A DNA stretch of 14,293 bases, from NCBI RefSeq assembly GCF_042432905.1, contig NZ_JBHLWI010000012.1, positions 1 to 14,293 of the forward strand. The letters are read 5' to 3'. The notes under the pieces are model-generated. The model was given only the letters and a program-made list of their open reading frames with translations. It was not told the origin of the DNA and did not search any database. Source of the DNA: Fontibacter flavus (lineage in GTDB: Bacteria > Bacteroidota > Bacteroidia > Cytophagales > Cyclobacteriaceae). Positions 1 to 6,351 of the stretch are shown in pieces. The translations under genes and the position numbers were made by a program. The number at the start of each line of letters is the position of its first letter. Position 1 is the first letter of the stretch.

Positions 1-117
1 CAATGGTTTCTTGTCGTTTCGTATCCATCACTTCAAAGAACTTTTACCATCTCTCCAGACAGTATCGCTGACCATAAGGCCATCATCTTTTTTTCCCGTT
101 CCTTCCGAACAGGAGTG
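1..117 (-). other. Possible rRNA operon leader with boxA-like element
   Basis: This stretch lies downstream of two strong minus-strand promoters. On the minus strand it contains AGTTCTTTGAAG (31-42), which closely resembles the boxA antitermination element of rRNA leaders (for example TGTTCTTTGAAAA in Bacillus). Tandem strong promoters, a leader of about 100 nt and boxA together fit an rrn operon running leftwards, with the 16S gene beyond position 1. No rRNA sequence is visible, so this is an inference. An alternative is a protein gene starting with the ATG at 26-28 (MDTKRQETI..., running off the edge), but nine codons are too few to judge. Confidence 0.4.
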
Positions 118-149
118 CAAAGGTAAATCAAAATTTTATTTTTGCAAAA
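118..149 (-). promoter_or_regulatory. Bacteroidota-type promoter, proximal of a tandem pair
   Basis: On the minus strand TTTTG (145-149) is followed by exactly 19 nt and then TACCTTTG (118-125), continuing as CA. This matches the Bacteroidota housekeeping promoter (TTTG, about 19 nt, TAnnTTTG) at every defined position. Transcription should start near 111 and run leftwards off the window. The -7 box and spacing are identical to those of the tRNA-Leu promoter at 8664-8695, which supports a stable-RNA target. Confidence 0.65.
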
Positions 150-248
150 CCTTATTTATAAATTTTTATTTTATTTTTAAGGTATTTCAAAATTGAAAAC
201 CGAACATCTTTTGGGTGATTTTGATCAGCATCCCGTCGTTTGGGAATG

Positions 249-280
249 CAAAGGTGCAACTCTTTTTTTCAATTACAAAA
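249..280 (-). promoter_or_regulatory. Bacteroidota-type promoter, distal of a tandem pair
   Basis: On the minus strand TTTTG (276-280), a 19-nt spacer and CACCTTTG (249-256) repeat the layout of the promoter 131 bp downstream, with one mismatch (C for T at the first base of the -7 box). The shared nine-base string ACCTTTGCA covers both -7 regions. A tandem pair facing the same way resembles P1 and P2 of rRNA operons. Confidence 0.5.
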
Positions 281-289
281 GCTGTCCTG

Positions 290-325
290 AAAAAAAATCA
301 ACTTAATCAGAAACCCACCTGATTA
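290..325 (-). terminator. Weak terminator-like hairpin downstream of the PorP gene
   Basis: On the minus strand TAATCAG (319-325) pairs with CTGATTA (304-310) around an 8-nt loop. A run of eight T follows (290-297 on the opposite strand), but six bases separate stem and run, and the stem is AT-rich. It may partly terminate the two-gene T9SS operon before the promoters at 249-280. Confidence 0.35.
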
Positions 326-361
326 TCAGTCAAAAAAAATCAAAAACTCATTTTGAAAACA

Positions 362-1381
362 TCAATACTTGAATGTCGGCAATCTTTTGACCTTCCCTTT
401 GTCTAAAAGCTGGTCAACAAAAGAATACCGAAAAGAGATCTCATGCGCCCCACCAGAATTACGCCATCCCAAATTGGAAAGTGTGAAATCGTAACTGTAC
501 CCCACATCAATCCCATTCTGCAAAGAAAACCCAAGCATAGTAATAAGCGCTTCATTATTGGGCAAACCAATTCTGGTTGGCATCCCACGATACCATAAGC
601 CAAGAATCAAAGGTTCGAAATACAACTCTGACCCAAAATCCAACTGATCATACAACCCTTGCCTTTTGTAATTAAATGCGAAAGACAAAGTCCTTTCCTG
701 CCGTGTATTATTAAAAAAATCATTGATGAACCCAGGCTCTAAATCAAATTTAACACCCCCATGCACAGCATATTTGATGGATAAAGGATCATTCTCCATT
801 TCCAAATATGAAATATTGGGCTGAGTGAGATGATGTAGGGACGTTCCAAACCAAACTTTATTGTTATAGAACAGCATGCCTGAATGCAAATCCCCAAAAC
901 TTCTCTGCCTATCATCCGGCAGTCCTGGCCCTGTTCCGGGCAAAACCACCCCCCTATCAATATCCAACTGCGCGCTTAACACCACTTCATCAAATGCCGC
1001 CGACCGTGTCACATAACTTCCCTGTACCCCTAAATGAAGAAAACTGCTTTCCCCTAATTGAACCCGATAAGAATAGGCCAAAGCAATCTCATAATTGGAT
1101 AGGTTTGTCAAGCTTTGCTTGTTACCATTAACCATCAGTCCAATACCTGAATTTTTATCACTCACATAGTGATCCACATAGGCAGAATAAGCAATAAAGG
1201 TCTGATCCAATGAAGGCCATTGGTTTCGGAAATTCAGACCTACCCTTGTCAGTTCTGAACTGCCCGCAAAAGCAGGGTTCAAATACAAGGGGGCCGCATA
1301 AAATTGTGAAAATTGAATATCCTGTCCAAATACAAACTTAGATGAGCACAAAAAGAGTATTATGATAGTCCACTTTCTCAT
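362..1381 (-). CDS. PorP/SprF family type IX secretion outer-membrane protein
   Basis: A 339-residue protein with a signal peptide (residues 1-19: K3, hydrophobic core, likely cleavage before Q20) and the family's N-terminal signature around residues 23-40 (QFSQFYAAPLYLNPAFAG), followed by FRNQWP at 51-56. The remainder reads as alternating short amphipathic strands, as expected of an outer-membrane beta-barrel. Length is normal for the family. Members of this family, such as SprF, are linked to T9SS and needed for export or surface attachment of particular substrates with a type B C-terminal domain. The ATG overlaps the TGA of the upstream substrate gene by 4 nt (1378-1381, ATGA), implying translational coupling and a dedicated pairing. 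No promoter is visible in front of it. Which substrate it serves is inferred from position. Confidence 0.9.
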   Translation of the reverse strand: MRKWTIIILFLCSSKFVFGQDIQFSQFYAAPLYLNPAFAGSSELTRVGLNFRNQWPSLDQTFIAYSAYVDHYVSDKNSGIGLMVNGNKQSLTNLSNYEIALAYSYRVQLGESSFLHLGVQGSYVTRSAAFDEVVLSAQLDIDRGVVLPGTGPGLPDDRQRSFGDLHSGMLFYNNKVWFGTSLHHLTQPNISYLEMENDPLSIKYAVHGGVKFDLEPGFINDFFNNTRQERTLSFAFNYKRQGLYDQLDFGSELYFEPLILGLWYRGMPTRIGLPNNEALITMLGFSLQNGIDVGYSYDFTLSNLGWRNSGGAHEISFRYSFVDQLLDKGKVKRLPTFKY

Positions 1382-3732
1382 CGTATCAAGGCAAAAGTTC
1401 CACTTTCTTGAATGGTTTCACCATCAATAGATACCATTTTGACTCTATACACATAATTGCCAACAGGTGCCAATTCCCCATCTATCCTACCATCCCAGCC
1501 GTCGGTATCCAGTCTATCGGTCCGAAAAACCATGTTTCCCCATTGATTAAATAGCAACATCTCCATTTGGACAATACCTTTGGTTTTGGGCCTAAAAAAA
1601 TTATTTTCATTCATCGTCGGCGTAAATCCAGTAGGAAACATTACTCTATAAGATAAAGTGAGCGGCACCTCCATTTCAAAAGATTCCTCACACCCCAGCT
1701 CATTGGTTACAGTCAAATTCACTTGAAAATTCCCTTTCTTTCCAAAAACATGTACCGGAGAAGACAAGGTGCTCGTATTACCATCTCCAAAATCCCAAAG
1801 CCAAGACACCGCTCCTCCTGTTGACAAATCATTGAATCTAATTGGATCATCAATAAATATCCCTCCTTCTTCTTCTGTTTTAATTCCTGTACCATCGGCT
1901 TCATAATCAAAAAGAGGATTGAGCGGCACATCCACAATCTTCACTTCAAAAGCTTTTGGCTCAGACCAACATGCCAAATCTTCATGTTTAATCCTTAGAA
2001 AGTATTCTCCTGAAACATTCACCGTAGACATTTCTTCATTTTCAAGAAGAATCCCCATTGGCGTCTCCAATTGATAATCAAAAAGTATCAAATCATAATC
2101 GGTAATAAAATCCTGAATATCCAGTTCCATTCCCATTGTACATCCTACGACAGGGTTTTCAATTTCAAGAAGTGGAAAAGGGGGATTGATCAATTCAAAA
2201 ATATCAGATTGGGTTGGGCAGCTTTTGGAATTGAAAGCAAGTGCCCGGTAACTACCAGGCAGAGTAGCCAGTATTTGGGAAGAATCGGAATCAGGAATCA
2301 AAACATCATTTCTATACCATTCGAATCTGACATATTCTTCCTCTCCTACGGCTTTTAGAATCAATGGATCACCTGCACAGTTTCTGACTTCATCTATATT
2401 TTCTTCTCTCCCTTCAGCTACAATACTGACCGGCTCTGGAGATTCCTGTATTAATAGCTTAATATAATTTCCTGCTGAAGTCTTACCATAATTATCTGTG
2501 ATGGTATAATAAACCTGAACTTCTTCTTCAGTGAAACCAGGGTTTGGAAAAAATGTAAATTCCCCTCCGGTATCAGAAGCACGGAACACACCCTGAGGCA
2601 AAACCAATACACGATTTTCGGGGCGACATTTTGCCTGAGAACAAATATCCTCCTCTTCTGCCTGAATTTCTTCGAGGGAACCATAAAACTGTAAACACCT
2701 TATACTTGAATTCTCATTTGGCAGGCTTACTTCCTCAGCAGTAATTTCATAGGTATTTTCTTGCCCTTCACAGGAAGCTTTATCATCAATATCCACTCCC
2801 TTTGGAATTGACAAGCCATCCTCATTGGAAACCTCTACAAGCAGATTCCTGATTTCGTGGATATTGTTTTCCCCACCCGTGGAAGCTGTAAATCCAATTT
2901 TAAGGTTCTTGGGAGCTGGAAAATTGTAAGGCCTTTCAAAAATGGTCACCATTCTGGGGTTATTTCGCTCAGTCGAAACAAGCATGCTAACTGTCAAAAA
3001 ATAACCCTCTCCATTTGGATCAGGTTGCAGATCCAAAAAGACTTTCCGATAACCAGGAAGATTTGGGTCTGTTACCCTGTTGGTGCCCGGACCACCGGAA
3101 CTGATTGGGAACTGATCGGAAGGTGCTAGACCGTCATTTCCATCTACCATTGTTTTCCGACCAGCTACAAATTCATAACCCACAAGACCACTTCCTGGCC
3201 CTCTAATGACAATAGAATTAGGGACTAAAGCCCCACCTATCCCTGGAAATCCCCCATTCTTTCCTTCTAGGGTTGTTCCAAAGTTACCAAATTCATCAAA
3301 TCCAATCCCTAAATAGGCTCTTGACAAACCAGCTTGATTACCTCTCTGAGCATATCCAAGTGATCCTCCAAAACCTCCTGTATTGAACACGGGTGTTTCG
3401 GCGTCAAACAAAAACGCCACTAAACCGTCTGCACCATTTCCACCATAACTGAAATACTCAAATTCAGCTTTGATTCCATAAACTGAGGAAAAAGGAATAT
3501 CTATATAAATGTATCCATTTTGTTCATTGACAGCATCAGTAAGTCTAAGTGCCCCGTCAACGATCCTGGCGCTGCCGCCAAAAACCGTAGCAGACTGGGT
3601 AGCGTTATCCGTGAAATTCTCACAGTATGGAAACCCTATCTGCGCCCTACCTTCTTGAATAAGGAAAAGCCATATCATTAGCGAACCTAAAAAATAACTT
3701 GCTTGTGTTTTTAAGAGATCAGGACTATACAA
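1378..3732 (-). CDS. Secreted lectin/PKD protein with T9SS type B sorting domain
   Basis: A 784-residue modular surface or secreted protein. Residues 1-30 form a signal peptide (hydrophobic SLMIWLFLI, cleavage near RAQ). Residues ~33-302 resemble an L-type (legume-like) lectin domain: ADGLVAFLFD (101-110), LGIGFDEFGN (141-150, likely metal-binding Asp and Asn) and GFTASTGG (280-287). Residues ~310-600 contain less certain Ig-like modules. A PKD domain lies at ~606-692 with WLWDFGDGNTS (644-654). Residues ~695-784 match the gliding-associated type B sorting domain (FPTGFTPTMNENNFF, FNQWGNMVF, WDGRIDG, PVGNYVYRV). The start is TTG (3730-3732): the only in-frame ATG nearby, residue 19, would remove the charged start of the signal peptide, and a stop lies just upstream (3751-3753). 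Carbohydrate binding or adhesion is inferred from the domains; the ligand is unknown. The downstream PorP gene overlaps by 4 nt. Confidence 0.88.
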   Translation of the reverse strand: MYSPDLLKTQASYFLGSLMIWLFLIQEGRAQIGFPYCENFTDNATQSATVFGGSARIVDGALRLTDAVNEQNGYIYIDIPFSSVYGIKAEFEYFSYGGNGADGLVAFLFDAETPVFNTGGFGGSLGYAQRGNQAGLSRAYLGIGFDEFGNFGTTLEGKNGGFPGIGGALVPNSIVIRGPGSGLVGYEFVAGRKTMVDGNDGLAPSDQFPISSGGPGTNRVTDPNLPGYRKVFLDLQPDPNGEGYFLTVSMLVSTERNNPRMVTIFERPYNFPAPKNLKIGFTASTGGENNIHEIRNLLVEVSNEDGLSIPKGVDIDDKASCEGQENTYEITAEEVSLPNENSSIRCLQFYGSLEEIQAEEEDICSQAKCRPENRVLVLPQGVFRASDTGGEFTFFPNPGFTEEEVQVYYTITDNYGKTSAGNYIKLLIQESPEPVSIVAEGREENIDEVRNCAGDPLILKAVGEEEYVRFEWYRNDVLIPDSDSSQILATLPGSYRALAFNSKSCPTQSDIFELINPPFPLLEIENPVVGCTMGMELDIQDFITDYDLILFDYQLETPMGILLENEEMSTVNVSGEYFLRIKHEDLACWSEPKAFEVKIVDVPLNPLFDYEADGTGIKTEEEGGIFIDDPIRFNDLSTGGAVSWLWDFGDGNTSTLSSPVHVFGKKGNFQVNLTVTNELGCEESFEMEVPLTLSYRVMFPTGFTPTMNENNFFRPKTKGIVQMEMLLFNQWGNMVFRTDRLDTDGWDGRIDGELAPVGNYVYRVKMVSIDGETIQESGTFALIR

Positions 3733-3788
3733 TTTTGTGAAAAATCTAAATTAATATTCATGTAAAGACCTGTAAAGTACAGAAACTC

Positions 3789-3828
3789 TTTAAAAATAAA
3801 AAGGCTTCCTGAACTGGAAGCCTTTTTT
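3789..3828 (-). terminator. Terminator of purA
   Basis: A perfect 9-bp stem, AAGGCTTCC (3801-3809) with GGAAGCCTT (3816-3824), loop of 6 nt. It lies just downstream of the purA stop and is followed on the minus strand by a T-rich tract (TTTTTATTTTTA). A T run on the other side means it could also work on plus-strand transcripts. It separates purA from the T9SS operon, which must then have its own promoter in 3733-3788; I see no strong consensus there. Confidence 0.8.
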
Positions 3829-3832
3829 GACT

Positions 3833-5104
3833 TTATCTTAATATGGTTTGTTTTCTGTCCGGACCTACCGAAACCATCTTGATAGGTACGCCCAGTTCTT
3901 CTTCCAAAAACTTCACATAATCCTTCAGCTCTTTCGGGAATTGATCATACTCGGCAACTTCAGCCAAGGAAGTAAACCAACCTGGCACTGTTTTATAGAT
4001 AGGCTTAGCCTCATCCGTGTTCAATTCATAAGTCAACCTGTCGACTCTACTGCCATCAGGCAATTCATAATGTGTACAGATTTTGATTTCCTCAAAAATA
4101 TTCAAGACATCAGCTTTCATCATGAACAATTGGGTCACTCCATTGATCATAATAGAGTACTTCAATGCAGGAAGGTCTATCCAACCGCATCTTCTTGGCC
4201 TACCGGTAGTAGAACCGAATTCATTACCTTCTTTCCTCATCGCCTCTCCGTCTTCATCAAACAACTCCGTCGGAAAAGGACCGCTACCGACTCTGGTGCA
4301 GTATGCTTTGAAGATCCCGAAGACTTCCCCGATTTTCGAAGGCGCCACACCAAGTCCAGTGCAAGCACCTGCTGCCATGGTCGTACTGGAAGTCACAAAA
4401 GGATAGCTTCCAAAATCCACATCCAACAAAGATCCCTGTGCACCTTCAGCAAGTACTTTTTTCCCGGAATTTAAATGGTCATTGACTTCATATTCACTAT
4501 CCACCAAATTCAAAGTCTTAAAGAATTCTACCGCATCAAAGAATGCCTTTTCCAATTCAGGCAACTGTGCAAGGTCAAATTCATAAAAAGAAAGGATGGT
4601 CTTATGTTTCTCTACTAAAGCCTGATATTTTTCCTGAAAATCTTCCGCCAAGATATCACCTACCCTCAATGCAACTCTACCAATTTTGTCCTGATAAGTA
4701 GGTCCGATACCTTTTAAGGTAGAACCGATTTTTTTATCTCCTTTAGACTTCTCATAAGCCGCATCCAATAATTTATGGGTAGGGATAATGATTGTTGCTT
4801 TCTTGGAAATAAATAAATTCTTTTTAAAGGCTATATTGAATTTATGCAAACCTTCTATTTCTCTTTTCAGCACTACAGGATCCAACACTACGCCATTACC
4901 GACGATATTCTGGATGTTCTCTCTAAAAATACCGGAAGGAATCTGATGAAGCACATGCTTGATTCCGTCAAACTCCAACGTATGCCCTGCATTAGGTCCT
5001 CCCTGAAATCTGGCCACCACATCATATTGTGGCGCAAGTACGTCAACGACCTTGCCTTTACCTTCATCGCCCCATTGCAGGCCTAATAGAATATCCATTT
5101 TCAT
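3833..5104 (-). CDS. purA: Adenylosuccinate synthase
   Basis: A cytoplasmic enzyme that joins IMP and aspartate using GTP to make adenylosuccinate, the committed step to AMP. Its 423 residues are close to the usual ~430. The P-loop-like QWGDEGKGK covers residues 10-18 with catalytic Asp13, and His41 (GGPNAGH) is the second catalytic residue; both share E. coli numbering. The signature GIGPTYQDKIGR is at 132-143 and the IMP/GTP-binding TTGRPRRCGW at 299-308, so the protein looks complete and active. The ATG at 5102-5104 gives MKMDILLGLQWG; a second ATG two codons later is possible. It lies 306 bp downstream of the Fur-STAS genes and ends at a strong terminator. I see no clean promoter consensus in the upstream gap, which is instead rich in inverted repeats. 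The enzyme is a known target of inhibition by ppGpp, and the ppGpp synthetase gene is nearby. Confidence 0.97.
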   Translation of the reverse strand: MKMDILLGLQWGDEGKGKVVDVLAPQYDVVARFQGGPNAGHTLEFDGIKHVLHQIPSGIFRENIQNIVGNGVVLDPVVLKREIEGLHKFNIAFKKNLFISKKATIIIPTHKLLDAAYEKSKGDKKIGSTLKGIGPTYQDKIGRVALRVGDILAEDFQEKYQALVEKHKTILSFYEFDLAQLPELEKAFFDAVEFFKTLNLVDSEYEVNDHLNSGKKVLAEGAQGSLLDVDFGSYPFVTSSTTMAAGACTGLGVAPSKIGEVFGIFKAYCTRVGSGPFPTELFDEDGEAMRKEGNEFGSTTGRPRRCGWIDLPALKYSIMINGVTQLFMMKADVLNIFEEIKICTHYELPDGSRVDRLTYELNTDEAKPIYKTVPGWFTSLAEVAEYDQFPKELKDYVKFLEEELGVPIKMVSVGPDRKQTILR

Positions 5105-5193
5105 TATTGTTCAGTTAATTATTCAGCTGATCCTCTTTTTGAAGCGTGAAATTTGGAATAAGGTTAAATAATTGCAAGTAAATGAAGGTATTT

Positions 5194-5271
5194 ATTATAA
5201 TCGGTTGGAAAACAATGCAGGTTTTACTTTTCCATCGGTTTGTCAATAATCCACTTCCAACCAATAATAAT
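5194..5271. repeat. Long imperfect inverted repeat upstream of purA
   Basis: GGTTGGAA (5203-5210) is complementary to TTCCAACC (5255-5262). The pairing extends outward to 5194 and 5271 with only two mismatches (15 of 17 pairs), around a 44-nt centre. An alternative pairing inside uses GGAAAA (5207-5212) with TTTTCC (5228-5233). It is the main structure in the 306-bp gap 5105-5410, with the hairpin at 5316-5358. It could be an operator or an mRNA leader structure for purA; no known riboswitch is recognised. Confidence 0.4.
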
Positions 5272-5315
5272 TCAGATAATTTTCATTTTCTGTTCTCTGG
5301 ACTCAATTAAACAGA

Positions 5316-5358
5316 AATCTCCTGTTCTTCAAAAACTTTTTCTGAAGAACAGGAGATT
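5316..5358 (-). terminator. Strong 16-bp hairpin after the STAS gene, probable terminator
   Basis: A perfect 16-bp stem: positions 5316-5331 pair with 5343-5358 (core CTCCTGTTCTTCA), loop of 11 nt. It lies about 50 nt downstream of the STAS stop codon. On the minus strand only a broken T-rich stretch follows (TCTGTTTAATT), so it is not a classical intrinsic terminator. It may terminate inefficiently, protect the mRNA 3' end, or reduce read-through into purA. Confidence 0.5.
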
Positions 5359-5410
5359 AATCATGTTATCAATGCGAAGGATACCGCAATAAAAAATAAA
5401 GATTTCTTCA

Positions 5411-5755
5411 TTACCCCATTTTACTTTTTGCCTCTTCTATAGATTCAAATACCGTAAATATATTGTTCAGCTTGGTGATGATCAGCAATTTTTTCACATG
5501 CTCGGAAGGTGAAGTCAGGTACACTTCTCCTCCGACATTTCTCATTTTGGTCAACATGGTAATCAAGAGGCCAATCCCGCTGGAACTGATATACCTTACT
5601 TCACTGAGGTCTATTACAAAGTTTTTGATTTTATCATTGACTGCATCAGAAACAAATTCCACTAACTGTGGCCCGACTTCATCTCCAATCAGATCTCCTT
5701 TTACAAACAAAAAATAAGCTTTTTTTTCTTTCTCTAATCTATAGGTCAGCTTCAT
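5411..5755 (-). CDS. STAS-domain protein, anti-sigma factor antagonist type
   Basis: A 114-residue cytoplasmic protein consisting of a single STAS domain, as in SpoIIAA/RsbV. The core reads FVIDLSEVRYISSSGIGLLITML (residues 46-68, given here as the span between F46 and L68), where Ser58 aligns with the phosphorylated serine; the Asp usually preceding it (DSSG) is a serine here. Related proteins switch partners with an anti-sigma kinase according to phosphorylation. No kinase, phosphatase or sigma factor is encoded nearby, so the partner must be elsewhere. Its ATG overlaps the Fur-family TGA (5752-5755, ATGA), so both are probably translated from one mRNA driven by the promoter upstream of the Fur gene. 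A role linked to that regulator is inferred from this coupling. Confidence 0.88.
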   Translation of the reverse strand: MKLTYRLEKEKKAYFLFVKGDLIGDEVGPQLVEFVSDAVNDKIKNFVIDLSEVRYISSSGIGLLITMLTKMRNVGGEVYLTSPSEHVKKLLIITKLNNIFTVFESIEEAKSKMG

Positions 5756-6219
5756 ACAACAGGTTTATTTTCGCAGTTTTCTTTTTGACAGTTACCATAA
5801 AGGATAAGGGAGTGGTGCAGCACCTTGAAATTCAAAATATCTCCAACCGTATTCTGAATATTCTGAATTCTAGGGTCACAAAACTCCAACACCTGATTGC
5901 AGTCTACGCAAATCAAATGGTCATGTTGCTTGTATCCATAGGATTTTTCAAACTGTGCCAGGTTTTGTCCAAACTGATGCTTGGTCACCAGGTCACATTC
6001 TACCAACAAATCCAAGGTATTGTAAACCGTTGCCCTACTGACCCTATAATTTTTGTTTTTCATGGAAATATAAAGAGACTCCACATCAAAATGCCCGGAC
6101 CTCCCATAGATCTCCTCAAGAATGGCATATCTTTCAGGGGTCTTGCGCAACTTTTTATTTTCAAGATATGCGGTGAAAATCTTCTTTACCTCTTCAAAAA
6201 GGCTTTCATTTAAGGCCAT
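5752..6219 (-). CDS. Fur-family metal-dependent transcriptional repressor
   Basis: A 155-residue DNA-binding regulator. Residues ~10-85 form the winged helix (KTPERYAILEEI at 26-37; YRVSRATVYNTLDLL at 58-72 is the recognition region). Residues ~88-150 form the dimerisation domain. The structural zinc site has both Cys pairs, C104-x2-C107 and C144-x4-C149, and the sensing site has H99 and H101. QFE at 89-91 places a glutamate where iron-sensing Fur proteins have one, rather than the aspartate of PerR, so Fur itself is slightly favoured over PerR or Zur; this is not decisive. It lies downstream of the ppGpp synthetase gene and overlaps the STAS gene by 4 nt. A perfect -7 box and an inverted repeat lie just upstream, suggesting autoregulation. 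Confidence 0.92.
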   Translation of the reverse strand: MALNESLFEEVKKIFTAYLENKKLRKTPERYAILEEIYGRSGHFDVESLYISMKNKNYRVSRATVYNTLDLLVECDLVTKHQFGQNLAQFEKSYGYKQHDHLICVDCNQVLEFCDPRIQNIQNTVGDILNFKVLHHSLILYGNCQKENCENKPVV

Positions 6220-6239
6220 GAACTACTGTTTTTTATTTG

Positions 6240-6278
6240 CAAATATAAGGGTTCTTATTTAGAAATAGTTCAAATAAG
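6240..6278 (-). promoter_or_regulatory. Promoter and possible operator of the Fur-STAS operon
   Basis: On the minus strand TATATTTG (6240-6247) matches the TAnnTTTG -7 box and would give a leader of roughly 14 nt. The nearest TTTG (6271-6274) is 23 nt away, longer than the usual 19-21. Between and over these elements lies an inverted repeat, CTTATTT (6254-6260) and AAATAAG (6272-6278) separated by 11 nt, placed where a bound repressor would block RNA polymerase. That it is a Fur site is inferred. Confidence 0.5.
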
Positions 6279-6290
6279 CCCATTATAGTT

Positions 6291-6336
6291 TTTTGAATTC
6301 CAAGTAAATTCTGTATGAAAATCCGAGAATTCAAAA
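6291..6336. repeat. Inverted repeat between the ppGpp synthetase and Fur genes
   Basis: TTTTGAATTC (6291-6300) is the exact complement of GAATTCAAAA (6327-6336), with a 26-nt centre. It lies just past the stop of the ppGpp synthetase gene and upstream of the Fur promoter. No T run follows on either strand, so it is not a standard terminator. Each arm also contains the palindrome GAATTC. Its function is unknown. Confidence 0.4.
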
Positions 6337-6351
6337 GCTTAAACCAATCTA

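Noticed and set aside
1..28. Start of a minus-strand protein gene (MDTKRQETI...) at the left edge
   Set aside because: Only nine codons are visible and the surrounding promoters and boxA-like site fit an rRNA leader better; mentioned as an alternative only.
3848..4474. Plus-strand open frame of 208 codons inside purA
   Set aside because: It lies wholly antisense to a complete, well-conserved purA and its translation resembles no family.
5105..5410. Purine riboswitch upstream of purA
   Set aside because: I found inverted repeats but not the conserved junction and loop sequences of known purine riboswitches.
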